64,000 nucleotides of DNA from Sulfuritalea sp. (GTDB lineage Bacteria; Pseudomonadota; Gammaproteobacteria; Burkholderiales; Rhodocyclaceae). Location of the stretch: positions 1 through 64,000 of the forward strand of contig JAOTRV010000020.1 in assembly GCA_030247575.1 (NCBI GenBank). Direction: 5' to 3'. Every line of letters starts with the position of its first letter. Position 1 is the stretch's first letter. Below the pieces are notes generated by a model. That model was not told where the DNA came from. It made no database searches and was given only the letters and a program-made list of their open reading frames with translations. The translations under genes and the position numbers were made by a program. Below are positions 1 through 10,840 of the stretch, one piece after another.

Positions 1-19
1 CGGCCTCGGCACCAAGTAA
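1..19 (+). CDS. secD: SecD C-terminal tail (partial)
   Basis: The first bases read in frame as Gly-Leu-Gly-Thr-Lys followed by TAA at 17-19. SecD normally lies directly upstream of SecF and ends in a short Gly/Lys-rich tail, so this is most likely the end of secD. Only five codons are visible, so the call rests on the neighbour. Confidence 0.5.
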
Positions 20-29
20 GGACATCGCC

Positions 30-989
30 ATGGAATTCTTCCGCATCAGAAAAGATATCCCCTTCATGCGCCATGCGCTGGTGTTCAACGTCATCTCGTT
101 GGTCACCTTCCTGCTGGCGGTGTTCTTTCTGGCCAGCAAGGGATTGCACTTTTCCATCGAGTTCACCGGCGGCACCCTGCTCGAAGTGAATTACGCGCAG
201 GCGCCCGATCTTGACAAACTGCGCAAACAGATGGAAGCGGACGGCTTCACCGATACGCAGATACAGAACTTCGGTTCGTCGCGCGATGTGCTGATCCGGG
301 TGCCGCTGTCGAAGGACGCGGAGACCTCCAAGGTGGGCGAACGCGTCATGGCCTCGCTGGCAAAAGTCGGCGCTGGCGGTACGGCGGGCAATCAGGCCGA
401 TGCCGCGCCGACCCTCAAGCGCGTCGAGTTCGTCGGTCCGCAAGTCGGCAAGGAGCTCGCGTCCGACGGTGCGCTGGCACTGCTGCTCGTCGTCTGCGGC
501 ATCGTGATGTATCTGGCGATGCGCTTCGAGTGGCGCTTCGCCGTGTCGGCCATCATCGCCAACCTGCACGACGTGGTGATCATTCTCGGTTTCTTCGCGC
601 TGTTCCAGTGGGAGTTCTCTCTGCCGGTGCTGGCGGCGGTATTGGCGGTGCTCGGCTATTCGGTCAACGAGTCGGTGGTGGTGTTCGACCGGGTGCGCGA
701 AACCTTCAAGAAGAAGCGCGGCATGACGACACCGGAGGTGCTCGATCACGCCATCACCAGCACCATTTCGCGCACCATCATCACCCACGGCTGCACGCAG
801 ATGATGGTCACCTCCATGCTGATTTTCGGTGGTCCGGCCCTGCATTACTTTGCGCTGGCGCTGACCATCGGCATCCTGTTCGGCATCTACTCCTCCGTTC
901 TGGTGGCCAGCCCGCTGGTGATGTGGATGGGCGTTTCGCGCGAGCAGTTCATCCAGGTCAAGGTTGAGAAGCAGGAAGCCGTGGTCTGA
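30..989 (+). CDS. secF: Protein translocase subunit SecF
   Basis: SecF is the inner-membrane partner of SecD; together they use the proton motive force to help SecYEG complete protein export. The 319-residue protein has a first membrane helix at about 18-37, the FTGG motif near 46, the conserved FVGPQVGKEL block near 135, and the YSVNESVVVFDRVRE segment in the C-terminal five-helix bundle. Length is typical for the family. The periplasmic domain carries the peptide KVGAGGTAG at residues 112-120, encoded by a copy of the dispersed 25-nt repeat, just before the FVGPQ block. The stop codon overlaps the start of the next gene (TGATG), which suggests co-translation. The ATG follows a GGAC-type site. 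Confidence 0.97.
   Translation: MEFFRIRKDIPFMRHALVFNVISLVTFLLAVFFLASKGLHFSIEFTGGTLLEVNYAQAPDLDKLRKQMEADGFTDTQIQNFGSSRDVLIRVPLSKDAETSKVGERVMASLAKVGAGGTAGNQADAAPTLKRVEFVGPQVGKELASDGALALLLVVCGIVMYLAMRFEWRFAVSAIIANLHDVVIILGFFALFQWEFSLPVLAAVLAVLGYSVNESVVVFDRVRETFKKKRGMTTPEVLDHAITSTISRTIITHGCTQMMVTSMLIFGGPALHYFALALTIGILFGIYSSVLVASPLVMWMGVSREQFIQVKVEKQEAVV
363..387 (+). repeat. Dispersed 25-nt repeat, copy 1 (inside secF)
   Basis: First copy of the interspersed family: left block AGTCGGCGCTGG, four variable bases (here CGGT), right block ACGGCG. The last position is G instead of A. It starts exactly on a codon boundary and is read as Lys-Val-Gly-Ala-Gly-Gly-Thr-Ala in SecF. Confidence 0.85.
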
Positions 990-1678
990 TGCGACGCTTC
1001 CGCGTCTGGGACCTGCCGACCCGGAGTTTTCACTGGGCACTGGTTGTTTGCGTGGTTGCATCGTTCGTCACCGCGAAGATTGGCGGCAACGCCATGATCT
1101 GGCATGGCCGTATCGGCGTCGCGGTGTTCGGCTTGCTGGTGTTCCGCCTAGTGTGGGGTTTTGCCGGTTCGACCTACGCGCGTTTCACGCAGTTCGTGCG
1201 GGGGCCGCGTACGATCGGGGCCTACCTGCGCGGGCAGTGGCAGGGCGCGGGACACAATCCGCTGGGCGCGCTTTCGGTGCTGGCGATGCTGGCAACGCTG
1301 TTGCTGCTGGTGACGACGGGCCTGTTCGCCAACGACGACATCGCGTTCGAGGGCCCGCTCTATGCGTTGGTCGGCAAGGAACTTTCCGATCAGGTGGTCG
1401 GCATCCACCGTCTGGTCGAGCCGGTGATCATCCTGCTGGTGCTGGCGCATCTGGCCGCCATCGCCTTTTATGTCCGGATACGGAAGGAAACCCTGATCAT
1501 GCCCATGATCACAGGGGAAAAAGTTGGCGCTGGCGAGACGGCGAAGGGCGGGGGGGCAATTGCTTTTTGCGTGGCACTGGTCGTTGCCCTGGCGGCCGCG
1601 TATGGCGCCAGCGGTGTCTGGTTGCCGGAGCCACCGGATGCTTCCTCTGCGCCGGCCGGGAGCGCCCCGGCTTTTTGA
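989..1678 (+). CDS. Cytochrome b561-type diheme b cytochrome
   Basis: A 229-residue membrane protein of the bacterial cytochrome b561/Ni,Fe-hydrogenase b-subunit fold. The N-terminal DLPTRSFHW signature carries a candidate heme ligand at His15. Further histidines lie in the second helix (WHGRIG) and in the helix with HRLVEPV and LAHLAA. It would pass electrons between the quinone pool and a periplasmic partner; the cytochrome c' gene opposite is a possible one, though they are not co-transcribed. After the fourth helix the chain carries KVGAGETAK (residues 178-186), encoded by the dispersed repeat, then an extra hydrophobic helix and a Pro/Ala tail. The start overlaps the secF stop. Confidence 0.85.
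   Translation: MRRFRVWDLPTRSFHWALVVCVVASFVTAKIGGNAMIWHGRIGVAVFGLLVFRLVWGFAGSTYARFTQFVRGPRTIGAYLRGQWQGAGHNPLGALSVLAMLATLLLLVTTGLFANDDIAFEGPLYALVGKELSDQVVGIHRLVEPVIILLVLAHLAAIAFYVRIRKETLIMPMITGEKVGAGETAKGGGAIAFCVALVVALAAAYGASGVWLPEPPDASSAPAGSAPAF
1520..1544 (+). repeat. Dispersed 25-nt repeat, copy 2 (inside cytochrome b gene)
   Basis: Left block has one change (AGTTGGCGCTGG), spacer CGAG, right block ACGGCGA. It is read in the same codon phase as copy 1 and gives Lys-Val-Gly-Ala-Gly-Glu-Thr-Ala. It sits between the last conserved helix and an additional C-terminal helix. Confidence 0.85.
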
Positions 1679-1704
1679 CAATTCGGGGCTTGCATCATCC
1701 AAAC

Positions 1705-1733
1705 AAAAAGGCCGCTGTTCGAGCGGCCTTTTT
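1705..1733. terminator. Bidirectional Rho-independent terminator
   Basis: A perfect 12-bp stem (AAAAAGGCCGCT pairing with AGCGGCCTTTTT) with a 5-nt loop lies between the convergent cytochrome b and cytochrome c' genes. The A and T runs on either side let it work in both directions. Confidence 0.9.
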
Positions 1734-1761
1734 GCTGAGCTTCCCGCGCTGCGGGAGAGTC

Positions 1762-2226
1762 TCATTCGTCCTTGCGGAACTTGTCGTGGCAGCCCTTGCA
1801 GGTCTCGCCAAGCTTGCCGAACTGGGTCTTGATCGCTCCGAGGTCGCCGGCCGCTGCGACCCTGGCCATTTCGTTGGCGGCTTCCATGTAGGGTTTGGCT
1901 ACCTTGCCGACACCTTCCCGGTCGGAGAACATTTCACCCTTGACGCGGGTTTCCTTCCATCCCTTGCCCTTGTCGGTACCCGGCTGGAACAGGATGCCCA
2001 TGCCCGAGTTGGCGATCGCCTGAATCACGTTCGCCGCCTGAATGACCTGATCCTTGTTGTAGGTGCCGTCGATGTTGGCCTTGATGCGGCCCATGTTCCA
2101 GGCCATGGTGAGATAAGCCGACTGCCGCCAGCGAATCTGGTCCTCGGGTTTGCCGATGGATTGGGCCAGCGCTGCCGTGGACAGGGCTGCAACCAGGGCT
2201 GCAATGACGACGTTCTTGAGTTTCAT
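1762..2226 (-). CDS. Cytochrome c' (class II cytochrome c)
   Basis: Periplasmic four-helix-bundle c-type cytochrome of 154 residues. It has a Sec signal peptide (MKLKNVVIAALVAALSTAALA) and the heme-attachment motif CKGCH close to the C-terminus, as is typical of class II. Members bind NO or CO and are linked to nitrosative stress defence or electron transfer. The start at 2226 was chosen because an AAGGAG site lies just upstream and it begins the signal peptide; the frame stays open further upstream without a sensible leader. The convergent terminator at 1705-1733 ends the transcript. Confidence 0.93.
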   Translation of the reverse strand: MKLKNVVIAALVAALSTAALAQSIGKPEDQIRWRQSAYLTMAWNMGRIKANIDGTYNKDQVIQAANVIQAIANSGMGILFQPGTDKGKGWKETRVKGEMFSDREGVGKVAKPYMEAANEMARVAAAGDLGAIKTQFGKLGETCKGCHDKFRKDE

Positions 2227-2354
2227 GAGTGCTCCTTGTTCTGTCGAAGGGGGAATTCCAGTGTCTACCAGCAAGGGGTATACGAATGATGCCGGAGAAT
2301 TATTCCATACTTCACCGCCGAAGCAGGGCGGGCCCATGAGCCCCGGCAGGGTAG

Positions 2355-2684
2355 CTATTCATCGCCCGTGGCGAACACGTGCTTTACGCGCAGCAGGCCT
2401 TTCCCATCCGCCGCCAATGCCAGCAGGCGGTCGATGTTGGGATGTTTGCCGGGATTCTGGCGCGCATCCTCCGTGTACTCGGCATAGAGTTCCAACCCCT
2501 TCCTGGCAGCTTCGGCCGTGATGGCCCCGTAGATTTGCCCCAGATGGTTGTAGATCGACAGCGAGCCGACCTGTCCCGGCTTGTTTTCTATCGTGGCGGC
2601 AACGGCGCCCTCGCTGTCGAGCAGCTGGATTGCGGCGAGGTGCGAGATGCGCGGCAGTTGTTTGAGGTTGTCGGCAAATGCCAT
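2355..2684 (-). CDS. DUF2322 family protein
   Basis: A 109-residue soluble protein starting MAFADNLKQLP, with the block ENKPGQVGSL and a conserved YNHLGQIYG segment. I recognise it as DUF2322, a small family of unknown function found in beta- and gammaproteobacteria. It has no signal peptide or membrane segment. It begins one base after the purB stop on the same strand, so it is very likely co-transcribed and translationally coupled to purB. No function can be assigned from sequence. Confidence 0.75.
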   Translation of the reverse strand: MAFADNLKQLPRISHLAAIQLLDSEGAVAATIENKPGQVGSLSIYNHLGQIYGAITAEAARKGLELYAEYTEDARQNPGKHPNIDRLLALAADGKGLLRVKHVFATGDE

Positions 2685-2685
2685 C

Positions 2686-4811
<2,126 letters not shown>

Positions 4812-4876
4812 TCCGAGATACTGCTGCAGCACCTGGCGCCTCGGTCCGCAAGCGATGGCTTCGCTGAAACTCGGGG

Positions 4877-5260
4877 TTATTTCTCGGGCTTGGACTGGGC
4901 CGCTGTGCCGTCAAGGCGCGCGATCAGGCGCGGCAACAGGTTCTTTTCAGCCTGTTCGGTGAGTTCGCCCATCAGTTGGTCGGCCAGTCCGTCCGTGACC
5001 TTGAGCACCGCGTGGGGCAATTCCTGAATCAGCCAGCGTGAAAGCTCCTCGCGCAAGGCGTCGAGATGCTGTTGCATGTGCGGCGGCGCAGTCGCAAGCG
5101 CCGCGTCGTTTTCGTCGACGATGTCAGTGAGTACGGGCAAGTCGTCCTCGGGCACTGCGGCGGGGGTCGTCGCTCCCGGCGACCCCGCAACAAATATGCG
5201 GGTACGTCGGATCAGCGCATCGGCTTTGCGCAGGACATCGCCTGTATCGTCGTCTGCCAT
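4877..5260 (-). CDS. Conserved hypothetical protein downstream of holC
   Basis: A 127-residue acidic, mostly helical soluble protein (begins MADDDTGDVLRKADALIRR, ends LIARLDGTAAQSKPEK). A Pro/Ala-rich linker sits near 28-40 and a predicted amphipathic helical half at 60-115 (LREELSRWLIQELPHAVLK). I do not recognise a characterised domain. It starts 3 bp after the holC stop on the same strand, so it belongs to the pepA-holC operon. Similar small proteins at this position are common in betaproteobacteria, which supports it as a real gene. Confidence 0.65.
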   Translation of the reverse strand: MADDDTGDVLRKADALIRRTRIFVAGSPGATTPAAVPEDDLPVLTDIVDENDAALATAPPHMQQHLDALREELSRWLIQELPHAVLKVTDGLADQLMGELTEQAEKNLLPRLIARLDGTAAQSKPEK

Positions 5261-5263
5261 CTC

Positions 5264-5689
5264 TCAGATCCCCGTCGAGATATCCTGCGCGTCCAGCGGA
5301 TAGCCCCGTTCGCGATAGAAGCGGAAGCGCTCGCGACCCGGCAGCCTGTCCTGGTCTTCCACACTGATGATCTCGATCAGTTGCCGAAAACGGCTGAAAC
5401 CGGGCGGGACCTCGTCCGAAAGATTCAACAGACAGTCGTCGTGGGGCGGATTGTCGAGTTCGGACGCAAGCAGGATCGGAGTCTCCGAGGCCAGCTTGTC
5501 ATCCGCCCGGCAGTGGGGTGTGAATCCGGTAGATGGGTGTAACCACAGCAAACGGTCCAGTTGCTGGCTACGCTCGGCGACAGGCGCATATACCAGCACG
5601 CGGGTGCCTTCACTGCTGGCGTTGGCGAGCCAGGCGGCGATCGCCCGCAGTCGATCCTGTGCGCCATGGAGAAAGGTGATCTGTGTCAT
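5264..5689 (-). CDS. holC: DNA polymerase III chi subunit
   Basis: HolC links the polymerase III clamp loader (through psi) to SSB at the replication fork. The 141-residue protein has the family opening [20 protein letters not shown], the central RVLVYAP strand, [15 protein letters not shown] near 50, and a final RERGYPLDA segment. Its ATG overlaps the pepA stop by 4 bp, the usual pepA-holC coupling in proteobacteria. Confidence 0.92.
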   Translation of the reverse strand: MTQITFLHGAQDRLRAIAAWLANASSEGTRVLVYAPVAERSQQLDRLLWLHPSTGFTPHCRADDKLASETPILLASELDNPPHDDCLLNLSDEVPPGFSRFRQLIEIISVEDQDRLPGRERFRFYRERGYPLDAQDISTGI

Positions 5690-7209
5690 CCCCGCTTACG
5701 CTTGCCGGTGGGCTTCGGGACGCGACTCGCGCGATCCATCAGAAAATGGGTGAGCAAGGGCACTGGTCGGCCGGTTGCCCCCTTCTCCTTGCCGGAACGC
5801 CACGCCGTGCCGGCGATGTCGAGATGCGCCCAGCGGTACTTCTCCGCAAAGCGGGACAGGAAGCATGCCGCCGTAACCGTTCCGGCCGGGCGGCCGCCGA
5901 TGTTCGCCATGTCCGCAAAGTTGCTTTTCAGTTGTTCCTGATAGTCGTCCCACAGCGGCAGTTGCCAGGCGCGGTCATAGGAGTCGTGGCCGGCGTCAGC
6001 CAATTCCTTTGCCAACCCTTCATTGTTGGCGAGCAGACCGGTGGCTACATGTCCAAGGGCGATGACGCAGGCGCCTGTCAGGGTGGCGATATCGACCACG
6101 CACTCCGGTTCGAAGCGCTCGACATATGTCAGTGCGTCGCACAGTATCAGCCGGCCTTCGGCGTCGGTGTTGAGTATCTCGACGGTCTGGCCCGACATCG
6201 AAGTAATTACGTCGCCGGGCTTTGTGGCCGCGCCCCCTGGCATGTTTTCCGTGGATGGAATGACGCCGACCACATTGAGCGGCAGTTTCATCATGGCAGC
6301 CGCTTTGAGGGTGCCCAACACGCTGGCGGCGCCACACATGTCGTATTTCATTTCATCCATTTCCGCGCCGGGCTTGAGCGAGATGCCGCCGGAATCGAAG
6401 GTGATGCCCTTGCCGACCAGCACTACCGGTTTTGCCCCGGTGGCACCGCCGGAATGACGGAGGACGATGAACTTCGGGGGCTCATGTGATCCGCGGGCGA
6501 CGGAGAGCAGGGTGTTCATGCCGAGCTTTTCCATGTCGGCGCGGTCGAGAACATCGACGCCGAGGCCGTGCGCCTTTGCGAGCTGTTTCGCCTGGTCGGC
6601 GAGGTAGGTTGGCGTGCAGATGTTGCCCGGCAGATTGCCAAGGTCCTTCGCCAGCCCCATTCCTGACGCAATCGCCAGTCCTTCGGCCAGAGCCGCTTCG
6701 GCGGCGGCAAGTTCGTTGCGCCGGGTGACGCAGAATGTCAGCTTTCGCAGCGGGCGACGGACTTCATCCTTCTTCGACTTGAGGCGATCGAATCGATAGA
6801 GTGTTTCCTGCACGACGAGCGCAGCCTGCCTGATCTTCCAGGCGACATCGCGCTTCTTTACCGCGAGTTCCGTCAGATAGACCGTGCCGTCGAAGCCGCC
6901 GGTTTCATTGAGCTGTCGAACTGCTGTGGCCAAGGCTGCGCGGTACTCCTTTTCCCTGAATTCCCTTTCCTTGCCAAGCCCGACGAGCAGGATACGGTCC
7001 GCTTCGACACCGGAAACGCCATGCAGCAACAGACTGGTGCCGGCCTTCCCCTCCATGTCACCGCGTCGCAGGATGTCGCTGAGAAACTGATCGGCGGCGG
7101 CATCGATCACTTCCGCAGCCGCGGACAGCTTTCTCGGTTCGAAGATGCCGACGACGACACAGGCGCTGCGCTGCTTTTCCGGGCTTCCGCTTTTTATGCT
7201 AAATTCCAA
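5686..7209 (-). CDS. pepA: Leucyl aminopeptidase PepA (M17)
   Basis: Cytosolic hexameric di-metal aminopeptidase that removes N-terminal residues; in some bacteria it also binds DNA. The 507-residue protein shows the M17 signature NTDAEGRL near 350, the metal and catalytic Lys region [16 protein letters not shown] near 270, and the [11 protein letters not shown] segment. The N-terminal domain begins [15 protein letters not shown]. It is the first gene of an operon with holC and a small hypothetical gene, and is divergent from lptF across 121 bp. Confidence 0.97.
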   Translation of the reverse strand: MEFSIKSGSPEKQRSACVVVGIFEPRKLSAAAEVIDAAADQFLSDILRRGDMEGKAGTSLLLHGVSGVEADRILLVGLGKEREFREKEYRAALATAVRQLNETGGFDGTVYLTELAVKKRDVAWKIRQAALVVQETLYRFDRLKSKKDEVRRPLRKLTFCVTRRNELAAAEAALAEGLAIASGMGLAKDLGNLPGNICTPTYLADQAKQLAKAHGLGVDVLDRADMEKLGMNTLLSVARGSHEPPKFIVLRHSGGATGAKPVVLVGKGITFDSGGISLKPGAEMDEMKYDMCGAASVLGTLKAAAMMKLPLNVVGVIPSTENMPGGAATKPGDVITSMSGQTVEILNTDAEGRLILCDALTYVERFEPECVVDIATLTGACVIALGHVATGLLANNEGLAKELADAGHDSYDRAWQLPLWDDYQEQLKSNFADMANIGGRPAGTVTAACFLSRFAEKYRWAHLDIAGTAWRSGKEKGATGRPVPLLTHFLMDRASRVPKPTGKRKRG

Positions 7210-7330
7210 AATATGCTCCTCGGGGACTGCGGGAATTCGGGGAAATTGTTCTGTTTCGGGCGATTTCCGCTGCTAGCGCGATTATTCCCCAAGTTTTCAC
7301 CAAAAGTCAAAGCAGAAACCCTCATATACG

Positions 7331-8413
7331 ATGATTTTTGAACGCGCCGCGATCCGGGAGTTCACCCATACGGCAGCGGGGGTTTTTGTCGCTCTCTTCG
7401 CGATTCTGATGACCACCCAGTTGATTCGCCTGCTGGGCGACGCGGCGGGGGGCAAACTCGCTTCGGAGGCCGTGATTGCTCTGCTGGGCTTCCGTGCCAT
7501 CAGCTACCTGCCGGTGCTGCTTTCCCTGACGCTCTTCATTGCCGTGCTGATGACCCTTTCGCGCTGGTATCGGGATTCAGAGATGGTCGTCTGGCTGGCA
7601 TCGGGCATCCCTTTGACGGCATGGGTCAAGCCGGTATTGAAGTTTGTCGGACCGCCGGTTGTGGTGATAGCGGCCTTGTCACTGCTGTTGGCTCCCTGGG
7701 CGACGCAGAAAAGCGAGGCGTACCGCCAGAGCATGGATCAGCGCGACGACGTGGCTCGTGTGTCGCCAGGTACATTCAATGAGTCAAGTGCGGCTGACAG
7801 GGTATTCTTCGTCGAGAGCATGGCCGGCCAGGATGGCAGGGTAAGGAACGTCTTTATCAGTTCCATTCAGCAGGGCCGCTTGGGCGTGATGGCGACGGCG
7901 CAAGGCCATACGGAGACCATGCCCAATGGCGATCGTTTCTTGGTTCTTGATCAGGGACGACGCTACGAAGGCACGGCGGGAACGGCCGAATATCGCGTGA
8001 TGGAGTTCGATCGTTACGCCTTGCGCATTGAGACCAAGGAGGCCCGCGGCTTCGAGGACTCGCCTCGGACCAAGCCGCTGTGGGATCTCGTGCGGGATCG
8101 GCAACCGGCAAATCTTGCTGAACTCCTTTGGCGCCTCGGGCTGCCCCTCGCCGCGCTGAATCTGGCCGTGCTGGCGATACCCCTGGCGTTCGTCAATCCG
8201 CGTGCGGGACGCACCAACAATCTTGTTTTTGCCCTGCTCACCTACATGATCTACAGCAACCTGCTCAGCGTCAGTCAGGCATGGGTCGCTCAAGGGAAGC
8301 TGCGTTTCGAGATCGGCGTCTGGGCGGTGCACATCGGCATGTTCCTGCTTCTGGTCGTGCTCTTCTACCGACGGCAGAACCCCCTGGCGTGGGGAAAATT
8401 TCGGTGGCGCTGA
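7331..8413 (+). CDS. lptF: LPS export ABC transporter permease LptF
   Basis: LptF and LptG form the inner-membrane part of the LptB2FGC complex that extracts LPS and drives it along the Lpt bridge. The 360-residue protein has three N-terminal helices (helix 1 about 15-35), a periplasmic beta-jellyroll region at about 130-260, and three C-terminal helices ending with RRQNPLAWGKFRWR. The start MIFERAAIREF matches the family's short amphipathic N-terminus. The 3' end overlaps lptG by 10 bp. Confidence 0.95.
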   Translation: MIFERAAIREFTHTAAGVFVALFAILMTTQLIRLLGDAAGGKLASEAVIALLGFRAISYLPVLLSLTLFIAVLMTLSRWYRDSEMVVWLASGIPLTAWVKPVLKFVGPPVVVIAALSLLLAPWATQKSEAYRQSMDQRDDVARVSPGTFNESSAADRVFFVESMAGQDGRVRNVFISSIQQGRLGVMATAQGHTETMPNGDRFLVLDQGRRYEGTAGTAEYRVMEFDRYALRIETKEARGFEDSPRTKPLWDLVRDRQPANLAELLWRLGLPLAALNLAVLAIPLAFVNPRAGRTNNLVFALLTYMIYSNLLSVSQAWVAQGKLRFEIGVWAVHIGMFLLLVVLFYRRQNPLAWGKFRWR

Positions 8414-9483
8414 AGCTTTACGAGCGGCATCTGGCGCGCGAAATCTATGCGTCTACCGGGTTGGTGCTGCTGGCCTTTCTTATGCTTTTTGCATTTTTCG
8501 ATCTAATTCACCAACTCGAAAGCATAGGCAAAGGCGGCTATCAATTACAGCATGCGCTGGGCTATGTGACATTGACACTGCCCGGTCGCTTGTATGAGTT
8601 GTCCCCGATCGGCGTTCTGATCGGTACCCTATATGCGCTGACGCTTCTCGCTCGCCACTCCGAGATCACGGTTTTGCGCGCGGCCGGCCTCTCCACGAGG
8701 GATTTGTTGCTTGCATTGTTCAAGATCGGCATGGTGTTTGCCGCCTTGACGCTGGTGGTCGGCGAGTTTGTTGCCCCCCCGGCTGAGCGGGCCGCCCAGC
8801 AACTCAGGCTCAAGGCCATGGGCGCGCTGGTCGCACAGGAGTTTCGTTCCGGTCTTTGGGTGAGAGACGAGCACTCGTTCGTGAATGTGCGCGAGGTGCT
8901 ACCTGATACCACGTTGCAGAGCGTACGCGTATTCGAGTTCGACGAACGGTTTCAACTGCTGTCGATCAGCCAGGCCGATCGCGGTCGTTACGTCAGCGCC
9001 GGTACCTGGTCGCTGGAGGGTGTGGTTCGCACCGTGTTTGAGGGGGATGCGGCGCATGTGGAACGCTACGGCCAGCTCAATTGGAAATCGGCGCTTAGTC
9101 CGGATCTGCTGGCGGTCCTCCTGGTGGTGCCGGAGCGCATGTCGCTGGTGAATCTCTATCTATTTATCCGCCATTTGAGCGGAAACCAGCAGAAGACCGA
9201 TCGCTACGATATCGCCATGTGGAAGAAGCTGATTTATCCCTTGGCAACACTGGTGATGATGGCCTTGGCGCTCCCCTTTGCCTACATGCAGGACCGTATG
9301 GGAGCGGTCAGCATCCGGGTGTTTGCCGGCATCATGCTCGGTATCGGTTTCCACATGCTGAACGGCTTGTTTTCCAGCCTCGGCGTCATCAACAGCTGGC
9401 CCCCCTTCTTTTCTGCAATAACCCCCAGCGTGCTTTTCCTGCTGACTGCAGCGTGCATGCTCTGGTGGGTCGAGCGGCGCTGA
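8404..9483 (+). CDS. lptG: LPS export ABC transporter permease LptG
   Basis: Second permease of the LPS exporter. From a GTG at 8404 the protein has 359 residues and begins VALKLYERHLAREIYASTG, the usual LptG opening. It has six helices in a 3+3 arrangement around a periplasmic domain with LWVRDEHSFVNVREV. The frame is open to 8128 inside lptF, but that extension is a shadow. The GTG fits the family N-terminus and gives the common short overlap with lptF, with a weak GGGGAAAA site before it. Confidence 0.94.
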   Translation: MALKLYERHLAREIYASTGLVLLAFLMLFAFFDLIHQLESIGKGGYQLQHALGYVTLTLPGRLYELSPIGVLIGTLYALTLLARHSEITVLRAAGLSTRDLLLALFKIGMVFAALTLVVGEFVAPPAERAAQQLRLKAMGALVAQEFRSGLWVRDEHSFVNVREVLPDTTLQSVRVFEFDERFQLLSISQADRGRYVSAGTWSLEGVVRTVFEGDAAHVERYGQLNWKSALSPDLLAVLLVVPERMSLVNLYLFIRHLSGNQQKTDRYDIAMWKKLIYPLATLVMMALALPFAYMQDRMGAVSIRVFAGIMLGIGFHMLNGLFSSLGVINSWPPFFSAITPSVLFLLTAACMLWWVERR

Positions 9484-9502
9484 CTGACTTGAATCGGCGC
9501 CC

Positions 9503-9943
9503 CTAGTCGCGCTTGAACACGATCCGCGTGCCGGCCAGCCGGTCATGAAGGAATTGGCGGTCGCGATCAAGCAGCGCCCAGAGCACGCCTGCACCGAGAT
9601 AGATGATGCTGGGCCAGGCCAGGACGTACCGCAGCGCCAGGCGGGCGAGGGACGGCGGTGCTCCACTCGGCGTTGACATCCGGATTTTCCATGTCTGCAT
9701 CGCCAAGGTCTGCCCGCCGTGATGCCAGTACCAGATGAAGTACACACCGAGCACCACGAAAACGTGACTCATCAGCGCCCAGCCCGGGAAAACGACGCTG
9801 AATCCCATCCCCATGGCAAGGTGCGGCAACATGAAAGTCACCGACAGCACTCCCAGCAACAACAGGCTTTCATAAGCCATGCTGGCTATGCGCCGGCGTA
9901 AGCTGGGCAACTGACCGCTGGACGTGGTCACCGGGGCTGGCAT
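9503..9943 (-). CDS. RDD family membrane protein
   Basis: About 146 residues from the ATG at 9943 (MPAPVTTSSGQLPSLRRRI). The RDD domain carries the namesake Arg near the first helix (RRRIASMAYESLLLLG), two further hydrophobic segments, and the closing DRLAGTRIVF block. RDD proteins are small inner-membrane proteins, some linked to ion transport; the role here is unknown. A longer frame to 10030 overlaps the upstream DUF3106 gene and was not used. It is the last gene of the sigma factor cluster. Confidence 0.82.
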   Translation of the reverse strand: MPAPVTTSSGQLPSLRRRIASMAYESLLLLGVLSVTFMLPHLAMGMGFSVVFPGWALMSHVFVVLGVYFIWYWHHGGQTLAMQTWKIRMSTPSGAPPSLARLALRYVLAWPSIIYLGAGVLWALLDRDRQFLHDRLAGTRIVFKRD

Positions 9944-9953
9944 GGCTGCGGGA

Positions 9954-10490
9954 TCAGCGCGCTGCGGTTTGGTCGCTTGGAGTGGTCGCCGGTGAAGCGC
10001 TTGGCGCTGGTGGCGGCGGCTTGGCTGCAACTGCCTGCTTCGAGGGCGCGGGGCGCGGGGTTGGTTTGCGACCGGCCTCCGCCTTAAGGCGGATCTTCTC
10101 GCTTTCGGGCAATTCCTTGTACTCCTGCCACTTCTGTTTCACCGCGTTCTTCTGTTCGGGAGGGGCCTTTTGCAGCGATTTGTACTTGTCCCTCGCCTGC
10201 TTGCGCTCATCCGGCGTAAGTTTGGCCCAATCAGTCATGCGCCGCTGCAGGCGCGCCTGTTCTTCGGCATTCAGGGACGGATAGCGCTGGGCGATTCCCA
10301 GCCATTTTTTTCTCTGGAAGCCGCTTAACTTGTCCCAATGAGTAGCCAGCGGAGCCAGTGCGCGCTTCTGTTCCACATTCAGTTCAGCCCATGATGGCTG
10401 GGGGAGCGGAGGAAGAACGACTGCATGGCCAAGTGGCGAGGCCAGCCAGAGCGCTACTGCGAGGATAAGTTCGAAGCGTGCTCGAGCCAT
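9954..10490 (-). CDS. DUF3106 family exported protein
   Basis: A 178-residue protein with a signal peptide (about 1-23, ending in GHA) and then repeated Trp/Leu helices of the type LATHWDKLSGFQRKKWLGIA and WAKLTPDERKQARDKYKSL. These are the hallmark of DUF3106, a periplasmic family related in style to CpxP-like helical repeat proteins. The C-terminal 40 residues are a Pro/Ala/Lys tail. It overlaps the upstream DUF3619 gene by 37 bp and belongs to the ECF sigma operon. Its function is unknown. Confidence 0.8.
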   Translation of the reverse strand: MARARFELILAVALWLASPLGHAVVLPPLPQPSWAELNVEQKRALAPLATHWDKLSGFQRKKWLGIAQRYPSLNAEEQARLQRRMTDWAKLTPDERKQARDKYKSLQKAPPEQKNAVKQKWQEYKELPESEKIRLKAEAGRKPTPRPAPSKQAVAAKPPPPAPSASPATTPSDQTAAR

Positions 10491-10840
10491 GCGTGGAAGC
10501 CTCGATCAAGATAGGCGGAAGGGGGAAGTTCGTCGACAAGCAGGGCGCTGTCGATTTCCTCGAATTCCTGAACCTGCTCGAACGCGTTCCAGTAATAAGT
10601 CCCCGTCGCGCCGACAGTCAGCGCCATGACGGCAAGCAGGCTGCGGGCGTTGGAAAAAAGCGCATTCTCAATATCCAGGCCGATACCCACAAAACGAAGC
10701 CGGCTTACGGACACTCGCTGCTCGTTCAAAGCCGCCTGACGAGCCTGATGAAGGCGACCAGCCACTTCACGATCAAGAACATCCAAACCTTGATTGAGAA
10801 TCTGCCTTGTCTTATAGCCGAATTCAGTTTCGCCGTTCAT
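10454..10840 (-). CDS. DUF3619 family membrane protein (putative anti-sigma role)
   Basis: A 128-residue protein with an N-terminal cytosolic helical part (YKTRQILNQGLDVLD), one membrane helix at about 66-84 (SLLAVMALTVGATGTYYW) and an acidic periplasmic tail ending WLEHASNLSSQ. I recognise DUF3619. It starts with a 4-bp overlap on the sigma factor stop codon. That position and topology are what an anti-sigma factor would have, but that role is inference only. Confidence 0.78.
   Translation of the reverse strand: MNGETEFGYKTRQILNQGLDVLDREVAGRLHQARQAALNEQRVSVSRLRFVGIGLDIENALFSNARSLLAVMALTVGATGTYYWNAFEQVQEFEEIDSALLVDELPPSAYLDRGFHAWLEHASNLSSQ

Noticed and set aside
10000..10030. GGCGCTGG followed by GGCGGCGG in the DUF3106 region resembling the repeat
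   Set aside because: The left flank and the right block do not match; this is low-complexity coding for Pro/Ala residues.
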